64,000 nt of DNA from Amorphophallus konjac. Lineage: Eukaryota; Streptophyta; Magnoliopsida; Alismatales; Araceae. Shown in pieces: positions 32,147-42,288 of this stretch; positions within the stretch are counted from its first letter, which is position 1, and each line of letters opens with the position of its first letter. A model generated the notes under the pieces. That model saw only the letters and a list, made by a program, of their open reading frames with translations. It was not told the origin of the DNA and did no database searches. The DNA is taken from contig CM040125.1 of NCBI GenBank assembly GCA_022559845.1, positions 325,011,829 to 325,075,828 of the forward strand, read 5' to 3'. Position numbers and translations under genes: made by a program.

Positions 32147-32567
32147 GGGGGCGTCCAGAGGCCTGGACGTCCCTATAATTTCTTTATTATTATTTTTTTT
32201 GTTGTAATTTTTTTGTTTTGGGGGCGTCCATGGGCCTGGACGCCCCTATAATTTCTTTTTTTATTTTTTTGAATTTTTTGTTTTGGGGGCGTCAAGGGGC
32301 CTGGACGCCCCTATAATTTCTTTTTTTTTTTTGAATTTTTTGTTTCGGGGGGCGTCCAGGGGCCTGGACGCCCCTATAATTTCTTTTTTATTTTTTTGAA
32401 TTTTTTGTTTTTGGGGCATCCAGGGGCCTGGACACCCCTATAATTTATTTTTTATTTTTTTGAATTTTTTGTTTTGGGGGCGTCCAGGCGCCTGGACGCC
32501 CCTAGTTTTTTAGAATTTAAAAAAAAATAATAAAAAAGGTGGGGGCGTCCAGGCGCCTGAACGCCCC
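32147..32567. repeat. Array of seven palindromes in a 62-74-bp AT-rich repeat
   Basis: Palindromes start near 32147, 32221, 32285, 32347, 32413, 32475 and 32541. Each is GGGGCGTCC-loop-GGACGCCCC, separated by CTATAATTTCTTTTT...GAATTTTTTGTTTT spacers. The sixth (about 32478-32503) is a perfect palindrome with 13-base arms (GGGGCGTCCAGGC). The same core is in the 105-bp LTR repeat, but the spacers are unrelated. The array ends 80 bp before the ATG of the PMD gene at 32649. Confidence 0.88.
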
Positions 32568-32584
32568 AAAAAGGGTGATTTTCT

Positions 32585-32593
32585 TATATAAAG
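32585..32593 (+). promoter_or_regulatory. TATA box of the first PMD gene in element C
   Basis: TATATAAAG lies 56-64 bp upstream of the ATG at 32649 and just downstream of the palindrome array. Confidence 0.6.
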
Positions 32594-32648
32594 GGGGCCT
32601 CACCCCCTTCCACTTTTACTGTTCATTCTGACGACTCATTCACTCTAA

Positions 32649-35600
32649 ATGACCCATTCTCAGTCCCCAATGGAGCAAGGAGGCCCGAGCCAGGGTGGAG
32701 AGAAGCGAAAACGACGGGCTCGTCGTCCGAGGAGGTCGAGAGATCATGCAGAGGAGGCTACCGCGGGGGAGGAGATTGCCGTGGAAGAGGAGATTGCCGA
32801 GGAAGAGGAGGCGCCTCCTTTGGCCGTGGAGGGTCCTGCGGGCGCTGGCGACGTCGGAGAGGATGAGCACGACCCGATAAGCCCCTCAGAACTCCAATTT
32901 GTTGGTTTAATAGGCTAAACATGCGGGCGAGTGATGGTGTGGAGAAGGCCGAGGAGTGAGGGAAGGAGGCGTCTAGGGGCTTGGACGCCTCCATCCTTTC
33001 TTTTTTATTTTGTCTTGTTATTATTAATATATTTTTTGGGTTATTCGTAAATAAAATAAAATAAAATTGAAATTAAGGAGGCGTCCACTGAGTTGGACGC
33101 CATCATTATAATAATAATATTATTATGTTTTATTTTTTATTTGTTTTTTTGTTAAAATAAAATAAAGGAAAATAAAAAGAAGGCGTCCAGGGGGGTGGAC
33201 GCCTTTAAATATATATATATTTAAAATAAAAAAAGTAAATATTATGTACAGTGTTGTTGTTTATTATTATCCATGATGCTGATGTGTTCCTTTTTGTTTA
33301 TTTTTGTGGTGTGCAGGGCGTGATGAAGAGCCAGATCAGCTGGTCCCTAGTGGTGGCAGCGTACCATGGGCTGCCGGACTTTCAGAGGGCGCGGGTGGAT
33401 GCCATGGGTTTTGGAGCTTTTCTCAGGATCGAGCCCTTCCGGCTTGACCTTCCTCTTATCCAGGCGTTGAGGGAGTGGTGGCACCCGTCGAGTCGGGCGT
33501 TTCTGATGCCCTGGGGACACATGGTGCCGACATTGGAGGACGTGGCTCGGATCACCGGGCTACGGGTTGACGGAGAGGCAGTCAGCGGGGTCACTTACCC
33601 CGATTACCGAGAGAGTGCCTTGGACCTGCTGTGGCTAGAGACGAGCGCGACTGACAGAGACAGCAGGGTAGTCGGCCGAGTGGAGATCATGGAGGCGCTC
33701 GGATTCGGTGACCCGCGCCAGCGGGTTAGCGAGACTGGAGCGGAGTTCCTGGCACGACTGGAGGGAGACGCTCGTGCAGCTTTCACCCAGGACCCGAGCG
33801 AGCGGGAGCTGGTGGATCTAGACCTCCGGAGGTTCCTCTTCTTCTTCCTGGGCCGCCTCCTGCTGGGGACGAAGGGTGACGGCATCCACTGCCGCTTCCT
33901 CGGGATCCTGGCGGATCTGGACAGAGTGGGGAACTATGCGTGGGGAGCGGCTCTGCTTGCCCATTTGATCGCCGATCTCTCCCAGACTTCAGAGAGGGAG
34001 ACGACAGTCAGCGGCTTCGCACCTTTTCTCCAGGTAAACATTTTATTTATGGATTTTACCGTAGCTAAATATGCAATTAGTCGGGCTAATGATGTATGAT
34101 GGATGCAGGTGTGGAGCTACTACTACTTCCCGATGGGAAGAGCCAGACAGGGGAACAGGAGAGCCGTGCCTCTGGCGCGACAGTGGAGGCCGGTCATGGT
34201 CGCGGCACCCCACGGCTACCAGCTGGCGTCGCTTCGTCGGGAGCTGAGCGAGTACCCCGAGGCTATGGTATGATGCGTATGATTTTTTGGTGTTTTTACG
34301 CATGTGACTTAATTGAGCGAAATAGCAACTAACATGATGCATGTATGGTGATGCAGGTGGTGTGGAGGCCCTACCTGGGCATGGCCGATGCCGGCCAGCC
34401 TTGGGTTGTAGCGGGTCGTCCTCGTTTTGGGCGGGACGTGTGGGTCCATTGCCTGAACGAGATCGAGCCGCTCCGGCTTAGGCTGGTTATGAGGACGTTG
34501 GGATTAGCCCAGGAGTGGGTTGACGTAGACGAGCCGGTCCGCGTCGGGCGGAAGACCAAGGGGAAGGCAAAGATCGTGGACTGGCGTACGCGCTTCCCTG
34601 CACAGTACCAGGACTGGCAGCAGGGCGGGGTCCCAGTGGTGTCCCATGTACCGGACAGCACCGATTACATGAGACGGTATCGAGCCACGTACGGGGAGCG
34701 TCTCTTCCTTGGTGGTGCGGCAGGGGTAAGCATGAAATGAAAAATGTTTCCTCTTTTTATATGTATATGCATGTGACACTAATTTATATGCAATGTAGGA
34801 TGCTCGTGATAACATGATTGCCGACCTGCGGGCCCAGCTGGCAGACGCTAGGCGGCAGTTGGTGGCCATCCGACAGGAGTTGGAGATCCTGGTGAGTCTA
34901 TGCAATGCATTTTTTTTTGTGACCTGGATTTTGATGCTTAGCCTCTGACTGTCGTTTGCTTTGTGTTTCAGCGGGCCCACCAGGCAGCGACAGCCGGGAT
35001 GGCTGGTGGAGCGGGTTCCAGTTCGTGGGGCCCTCCTCCGGAGGTTTCTGCCCTTCAGGAGCAGTTGGCGTACGCGGTGGCCTGGGCTGAGGAGGCCGAG
35101 CGTGACCGCGCGGCTCGAGTGAGTCCTGCTTGACCCCGACTTCTTTCCAGTTGCTCTTCTTCTTTCACTGCTCTCTTACGGTGCATGTGGGTTTTGGCAG
35201 GTGGCCGAGATTCGAGAGGCCCTGGCCCGTGCTGTTCGTGCCGAGCAGGAGCGCGACGCCTGGGCGGCAGAGCGTGACGCCCGGATTGCGGAGCTGGAGG
35301 AGGAGCGGCGACGGGAGGCTGAGGAGCTCCCTCGCGACGTGCGGGATTTGCGTTTTGCCCTCGAGCTGTCGAGGAGAGAGGCGATGCGGGAGAGAGAGGA
35401 GAGGGAGAGAGAGGACAGAGAGAGAGAGAGGGAGGACAGAGAGAGAGAGAGGGAGGACAGGAGGGCGGAGCGACTGCGAGACTGGGACGAGAGGAGGGCT
35501 CTGGAGGCCCAGCTGACGGAGCTCCGATTGAGTCTCGGCACGGCGGAGGGGAGGCTTCGGGAGAGCGAGGAGCGGTATCAGAGGGCGAAGGAGCGCGGGG

Positions 35601-35800
35601 CGCGACTTCGTCAGTCTGGTTCTTTCTCCATGGGCAGCTTTCTGGTTTCTTCGGCCGAGGAGCGTCGCCGAGCCTTCGAGGCTGGCGTGCCACCACAGGG
35701 CGAGGCGAGCACCGCCTCTCAGAGTTCGCGGAGGCCCCCTAGGGATCCCCGTCAGAGGAGGGAGGAGAGAGATGATCAGGAGGGTGGTAGCGAGAGTTAG
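32649..35800 (+). CDS. Plant mobile domain protein, first PMD gene of element C, intact (778 aa)
   Basis: Exons: 32649-32900, 33317-34033, 34109-34267, 34357-34725, 34799-34891, 34972-35118 and 35201-35800. All are phase 0, all introns are GT-AG and no internal stop is present. Exon 1 is a basic leader (RKRRARRPRRSR) followed by an acidic stretch. Exons 2-4 (residues about 85-499) form the PMD with PWGHMVPTLEDVARITGLRV. Exons 5-7 are coiled coil; residues about 640-665 are an RERE-type run encoded by a GAGAGA microsatellite. The nearly 420-bp first intron contains three more palindromes. It parallels the gene at 37936 in exon lengths but is clearly diverged. Known PMD proteins (MAIN, MAIL1) work with PP7L in the nucleus; the role of an element-borne copy is unknown. 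Confidence 0.85.
32966..33204. repeat. Three palindromes in intron 1 of the PMD gene
   Basis: At about 32966-32993, 33078-33102 and 33181-33204: GGCGTCTAGGGGCTTGGACGCC, GGCGTCCACTGAGTTGGACGCC and GGCGTCCAGGGGGGTGGACGCC in outline. The arms are kept while the loop changes. They are embedded in A/T-rich sequence unlike that of the array upstream. Confidence 0.8.
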
Positions 35801-36169
35801 AGAGTTGCTTGTACACCCCACCTTCCTCACTTTATGATGTATGACTGACTATTTGCTTATGTGCAATGAAATGGTTCCTTTTATCGTATGCACTTTCCCT
35901 TTTCCACGCTTCTTCTTTTGCACCGAGTTGTTTCGAGGCACGCTTCACGAGACCTTGCCCTGAAAAGTAGGGAACTACGCCTTGCACGGAGAGATCATCC
36001 TTCTCTCTCTTTTTTTTTTGGGCGCGTCCTGGCGCGAGGACGCGTCTTATCCTTCGAATTCAAATTTAAAGCGCCAGGCGGCCTTTCTTTCTTCGTGCCT
36101 TACCCGCAAACGAGCCCGCCTCCTGTCGAGATTTGCTCGCCCCTTTTCGTCTTCTTCCTCTCTCGATCG
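35801..36169. other. Intergenic stretch between PMD genes, with a palindrome
   Basis: It carries the 3' end of the preceding gene and the 5' region of the relic at 36170. A GC-rich variant palindrome at 36020-36045 has arms GCGTCCT/AGGACGC. No gene of its own is seen. Confidence 0.5.
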
Positions 36170-37379
36170 ATGGAGTTCGGTGGGCCAGATCGTGGCGAGG
36201 GGAGAGAGGGGCGAGGGACTCCTCGCCCGAGGAGGGATGCGCCCGAGCATGGAGAGGCGTCGACGGAAGTGGAAGGGCCTTTTAGAGCACTCGTGGGACC
36301 CGAGGGGCCCGATGGCGCGGAAGGAGGCGAACGCGGCTGGGTGAGTGCTTCGGTTCCCACCTCTATGACTTGTTTTGAGTTTGGAGCGAGTGGTGTGGGA
36401 GTGGAAGGGGTTTGGCGAGGGCGGCACTCACATGATGGGCGCGTCCTCGACAGGGGACGCGTTCTCGTTAACTGACGGGGGACCTCCCTCTTTGATGCAG
36501 GGTACGGTGAGAATCCCGGGCTTGGCTGACGAGTGGGCGAGCGCGGATGAGCCGAGCCGTGTCAGGAAGGAGAGTCGCGGCAAGGCGAAGCTCGAGGACC
36601 GGCGCGTACATTCCCCTGGACAACAAGGGAGCGCACCGGTGCAGGGCAGTGGCGGCCTCCTGCAGCAGCGGAGGGGGGACCGAGCGGGGGCTCCTCAGCT
36701 TGGGAGACGGACGGAGGTGACAATAGGGCCTCAAAATTTTTATTTTTTGCCATGAAATTCCAGAATTTAACCAACGGCCGTTGTCTATCTATTTTTTATG
36801 TACTCAGCAGGAAACGATGGTAGGGATGGCTGGCGGATCGTCCTCCAATCCTCAGGCTCTTTTTCTGGAGATCGCCTCCCTCCAGGAGCAACTTGCCAGT
36901 GCGGTGGCCCGCGCGGTTCGTGCTGAAGAGGAGCGTGATGCCTGGGCCGCAGCTGTGGCAGAGCTGCAGCGTCGAGGTGAGGGGAGGCCCTCTCCAGACA
37001 TTCTGGAGTTGAGGGTCCTTCTCCAGGTGACGAGGAGGGAGGCAGAGAGAGAGAGAGAGAGGAGAGAAGGGCCGAGCGACAGCGAGACCAGGCCGAGAAG
37101 AAGGCCTTGGAGGCCCAAGTGAGGGAGCTCCAGCTAGGCCTTCAGGTTATGGCGCAGAGGTTAGGAGCGATGGAGACGCGCTACGAGAGAGCGCGAGAGT
37201 TAGGGGCGCTACTTCGCCGGTCCGGACGCTTTTCTGCTGGTGGCTTCCTCGCCACGCCAGAGGAGGAGCAGCGAGCCCCTGCTGTGGAGCAGGCGCCACG
37301 AGGCGAGGCGAGCGCTGCACGGGGGTCCAGGAGGCTTCCGAGGGATCCTCACCTCGGGGGAGAGGAGAGGGACGCCTAG
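36170..37379 (+). pseudogene. Shortened PMD-gene relic lacking the PMD exons
   Basis: Exon 1 (36170-36340) ends at GTGAGT. A second segment (36501-36716) resembles the middle of PMD exon 4: GLADEWASADEPSRVRKES versus GLAQEWVDVDEPVRVGRKT in the preceding gene. The third segment (36811-37379) corresponds to exon 6 directly fused to exon 7 (LQEQLASAVARAVRAEEERD), so the intron between them has gone. A one-base deletion near 37065 shifts the frame; the remaining coiled-coil tail stays recognisable to 37379. Exons 2 and 3, the core of the PMD, are missing. A palindrome lies in its first intron at 36438-36463. It could still yield a coiled-coil-only protein if spliced differently. Confidence 0.65.
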
Positions 37380-37935
37380 AGGGATGAGCATGAAGATGAT
37401 GTCGAGAGTTGGCGAGTCAGTGGACCCGCCTCCTCTCTATGATTGTGATGTTTGTGACAGCTTATGTAGACTTATGAGTGATTTGATTTTCTGTTGTTTG
37501 TTTGTTTTCTTGCGCGTCCCTTCTTCCCTACGCTTCTTTGTACTGTTCTCATGTGATGTGTCTGCCGACATCCTGCCCTAGACGGAGGATGGCATCTTGC
37601 TGCGACTATTCTTTCACGGGAATCTGTCGTCAAGGTCAATGATGACAGCTTAGGCCTCTTCTCCCGGATGATTTTTCAAACTTTGCGGATGGCCTCCACG
37701 TTATGACAGGGCGCCACAGGGAGCAGGTCATCATATTACACCGTCCGATCCATCACCTTGTGCGGGTGGTGAAGTGACTCATGGGACCGCAGGGGAGGCG
37801 CCCTATTGTGAGGGCTATCGTTGGAGGCAATCTTGGCCCACACTTCTCCCATTTCTATATATACCTTCCTCTTTTGTTCTTCCAGGGGCATCGAGGGCCA
37901 ACTTGAAGGGTACTAGGAGGAACTCAGAATTCCGG
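37380..37935. other. Promoter region of the second intact PMD gene
   Basis: No gene is seen. A TATA box CTATATATACC is at 37855-37865, 71-81 bp before the ATG. Sequence around 37600-37800 resembles the duplicated upstream segment of the E gene (TGCGACTATT and GTCAAGGTCAATGATGACAG). Confidence 0.5.
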
Positions 37936-40542
37936 ATGGAGGGCGAATCTTCCCACTCCTCGAAGAGAAGCAGATCCAGCGGTAGCAGTTCCAGGAAACT
38001 CTCGGACCTCGAAGGGCAGTTCAGCGAGAGGACCCAGTCGCAACTCGTAAGCTGAGCTTTCCTGCCCCCCTCCCTTTTTCCAATTCTTCCTTTCTTTCTT
38101 TCTTTCCTTCTTTCTTTCCTTTGACAAAACCTTCTCCATTCCTCGTGCATGCGCAGAGCGTGATGAAATCACATATTTCATGGGAATTAGTAATGGCAGC
38201 ATACAGGGGTCTCCCGGATTTTCAGAAGGCCAGGCTGGACGTGATGGGATTTGGCGCCTTTCTTCGGATTGAGCCGATCAAGCCCGACCCGGTCCTCATC
38301 CAAGCCTTGCGTGAAAGATGGGACTCAGTGAGTCGGGCATTCTTGATGCCCTGGGGGCACATGGTGCCCAGTCTAGAAGATGTGGTCCGAATCACGAGCC
38401 TCAAAGTGGATGGTGAGGCAGTGACCGGCGTCACCTATGCGGATTACCGAGAAGGCGCCCAGAAGCTACTGGGGTTGGACTTAGACAGTCGGAAGCACAG
38501 ATCAGTAGCTAGGGCGTCTATCATGGGGGCATTAGGGCTCACTGATACTCGTCGACGGGACGACGAGTCCTCGGAAGAATTTATGGAGAGGATGGAAAGG
38601 GGATGTCGTGCTGTGTATTGCACAGATTTTGACAATTGGGAGAGATCTAATATGGATTTGAGGAGATTTCTCCTCTTTTTCCTGGGAAGATTGATACTGA
38701 GCTCGAAAGGAGACGGCATCCATTGTCGTTTCCTAGGGCTGCTATCTGACCTCGAAAGAGTAGGACAGTACGCCTGGGGAGCTGCCATGCTAGCGCACCT
38801 GTTTACGGGCCTGTCCCAAGAGGCAGATCGTGAGATGACTGTGAGTGGGTTCACACCACTTATCCAGGTATTTTTTTTGTTTATTTTTATTATATATTTT
38901 TGTGTTTATTTGTAATAGTCCACTTGAGGCATTGACGGCATATGATGATGTAGCTGTGGAGCTATTATTACCTCCCGATGGGGAGAGCTCGGCATTGGCG
39001 ACCAGCGATGGTGCCGTTAGCCAGGCGGTGGCAACCGATCATGGGTGCAGCGCCTGTAACCTACCAGCTGATGGTGCTAAGGCGCGAGCTACAGGAATTC
39101 CCTGCAGCGATGGTGGGATTTTTTTTTTGCTTTTATTTTGTTATATATATATTTTTGTCCTAACCAGCTAAACGGGTATGTACAACCTCACCTAGGTAAA
39201 CTGGAGACCCTACTCAGGCATGGTCGATGCCGATCAACCATGGGTTTTAACAAGTCGTGCCCGGTTCGGACGGGAATTGTGGATACACTGCCTAAATGAA
39301 ATCGAGCCGCTTCGGCTACGATTGGTTATGAGGACCCTAGGGCTGGCCCAGGAATGGGTGGATACGACTGCGCCACCTCGCGTTGGAAGAAAGACACGGG
39401 GACCGGCAACTTGCGTTGATTGGCGTGTGCGGTTCCCCGAACAGTATGAAGACTGGCAACGAGGTGGCACAATCGTGGAATCACATGCGCAGGATAGTGA
39501 AGACTATCTGCGTCTGTATAAGACAATGTACGCAGAGCGGCTCCAACCCCGGGGACTTGTGGAGGTGGGTCTCCTTTTTCCTCTTTTCTCCTTTCCTCCT
39601 CTCCTCTCTGTGGATGCTGACTCCTATGGTTGCAGGATGTCCGTGATACCATGATAGCGGACTTGCGATCACGCCTGGCAGAAACGGAGCAACAATTGGG
39701 CGACACCCGTGGAGCCTTGAGCGCTTCGGTAGGTGTATGTACAATGCGCACTCCTAATTAAAACTCTAGATTGATGGCGTTCGGCCGCTAATTTTCATCC
39801 CATGTGGTTATAGCGCGCTCAGATCGACGCGGCTTCGTCAGCGATGGGAGGAGGCGGCGTCTCTTCCAGCTTATGGATCCCCGCCTCAGAACTTGATTTG
39901 CTTCACGAGCAACTTGCTCGGACTACGCAGCGTGCCGCGGAGGCAGAAGGAATGCTCTCTATACATGTAAGAGTTTCAGTGTTGAGTTCTCCTTGTTTAT
40001 GCCTTGCCACATATCTGAGATAGTATATCTGGCAGGAAAAGGAGACGCGAGAGGTACTTGCCCATGCTGCACAGAGAGAGGCTAGGATAGCAGAGCTGGA
40101 GGAGGAATTGCGGCGTCGTCCTGATGACGATTCTTCCAGGGATGCCATGGAGCTGAGAATCACCCTTCAATTGGAGAGGGAAGACCGTGAGAGAGAACGG
40201 GCAGAGAAAGAGAGGGACAGAGAAAGAGAGAGAGCCGACAGATTGGCTGAAAGGGAGGAGCGAAGGGTCATGGAGGCCCAGTTGTTCGAACTCCGAACCA
40301 GCCTTGGCCTCGCTGAACAATGGCTGAGAGATGGTGAGGAGCGCTACCGAAGAGCACGAGAGCGTGGCTTTCGTGTCAGTAGCTCCTTTGCTGCTCCCAC
40401 GGATCAGCGCCGGGGTGTGGGAATGGGAAGAGGTGTACAGAGCGGTAGAAGTACCGCTTTTCGTAGTTGGGTAGCACCCTTGAGGGCGTTTTGCCCGGAG
40501 AGTGGCGGGACAAGTAATGTAGAGAGAGAAGGTGGAACTTAA
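37936..40542 (+). CDS. Plant mobile domain protein, second PMD gene of element C, intact (700 aa)
   Basis: Exons: 37936-38046, 38157-38867, 38954-39112, 39196-39564, 39636-39728, 39814-39966 and 40036-40542. All are phase 0 with GT-AG introns of 69-110 bp and no internal stop. Exons 2-6 have exactly the same lengths (711, 159, 369, 93 and 153) as in the E gene at 790-3420, and the proteins align end to end. It has the same layout: Ser/Arg-rich leader (res. 1-37), PMD (res. about 38-450, PWGHMVPSLEDVVRITSLKV), coiled coil (about 451-640) and a Gly/Ser-rich tail. AATAAA at 40568-40573 is a likely poly(A) signal. It is transcribed towards pol, which ends at 42289 on the other strand. Confidence 0.88.
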
Positions 40543-42288
40543 TGTACAATTCCTTATTTAAGAATGGAATAAAAGGTATGATTTTGTTTGATTTTCATCT
40601 CACTCTTGCTATCTTGAATCCCTGCACGCATCACTGAAACAAACAGGTCAGTATCTCTGTTCTGACTTGGCCCCTTGCTCAATAAGCAGGTGTTCACTTC
40701 AACTGTCCTTGATAATGGGTCAAGGGGCCAAGCCTTTATTAACGAAGGCAAGGGAAAGATGCGATAATGATGAATGTGACAGACAAGCAGACTAATGCAA
40801 GCGGAATTTAAAAGTGAAATGCTGCATACAAATGCAATCATGCGAAATGATTTTTTTATTTTTCTGGCATTTTTTTTGTTGTCTTTGTTATCATTCTATT
40901 TTTTTTGTTTTCCAAATATCTACGTTTTCTCTTTTTTTTATCATTTTTTGTCGCTAACGCCTGATGAGCACCCATATGGCACCTAACCTTCATGAGAACA
41001 GGGGTTTCTTACTAACCTCCCAGGTATCCTAAGTGCACATCTAGGTTGATTTGGGCCTCTAGACCCCTCGAATGATAATCCCGCCGGCTAAGACTTACCC
41101 TGATGACAATACCGCCATGCCATGCTTAGGCTCCCAGTTGCTTCCGACCACAGGGATTCGCCCAAAAGGTGTTCGAGGTAAATGATTTGCCCGACACGGG
41201 TCTGTTTCCTCACAACTCTAGATGGTATATGATGGAACACCCTGGAACCCTAACGACCAACCGCGCGACGCTGACCCGGAATCAGACGCCGTCGCACCCA
41301 GAGGTGACGCGCTTGCATTGGCCTAAGCCCAAGGTTAGATAAGAAGACATCAAGTTGGTAGACAGGGGTCTTGACCGGCCAGAAACACAGAGACTCCTTC
41401 GCAGCGATAGCCTTTCTTTTTAAAGTAGACAACCGTATGCGTATATGAAAATAAGGTCGCAGACCCTGGTGGGTTTCACCCTTCAGAAACTCCATCGAGC
41501 TTTCATCTTTAGAGGAGGATGGAAGAGTGTAGGGGGTAAACCTCCTGAGAGGACCGGCAAAACCGTTAACCCGGCGAGCCAATAAGGGCCCATTAACTCT
41601 CCCCTTTCAGACAATTTCGGACCAAATCTCGAGCATTTACATTCCATGGCCCCTTTTGTGGATTGAGACTTTTGCTTTGAGGGGTTCTATTTATCGCATC
41701 AGGCACGGTCACGACCAGGCTTTTCTCTTGATTTTGATTTTGTGTTCCTTTTGCGAGGGAGATATAGTCGTTTGACGTTGTGGGCTCCCTTTTGTATGCC
41801 TGCGGGGACACTGCCCTCTTCTCGTGCTCTGATCGATGCTCGAAGAAGTGGATCCTACTCTTGTCTTAAGGGGTTTGAGTTTTGGTTTCTCATGCTCAGC
41901 GTTTTAAGGGCGCCGACTGTCTCATTTGGTCGAAGAGAAAAGAACAAAGATTACAGCTTCTGGAGATCTTCTGGGTGAGGCCCCACCGTAGGTGATGCTA
42001 CCAACTTTTTTGGATAAAATACATAAGTGAGTACATGTTGGCTTCCTTCGAGCGAGCATAGGCCGACGTGGCCGGACAGGGATCTCCACGGTTCTGGCAA
42101 ACCAAGACCCGGTGCCTACCAAGCCTTAATGGGCCCTATCCTAACATGAAGGTTGGATGCAGGGACTTAACTACATGGTGACCACCAGGCATCGACATTT
42201 TGAATTTTCATATTTTTAGTGATTTTCAATATTTTTTGTTTTTGATGTTTTCTTTCTTTTCGTCATTTTTTATTTTTTTGACACTAAG
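40543..42288. other. Non-coding convergent zone between PMD gene and pol of element C
   Basis: No gene is supported. Bases 40545-41250 match the start of the window (element E) in reverse complement. Bases 41250-42288 have only short frames with no recognisable domain, and are T-rich near 42190-42290 just after the pol stop. Confidence 0.6.

Noticed and set aside
35055..35830. Minus ORFs of 121-221 codons opposite the PMD coiled coil
   Set aside because: They are Leu/Ser/Pro-rich shadows of the E/R-rich coding strand in exon 7.
30574..40542. The cluster as a separate MULE or other DNA transposon inserted in C
   Set aside because: I saw no terminal inverted repeats or target duplication around the cluster, and element E has the same antisense gene in the same place, so it belongs to the retrotransposon.
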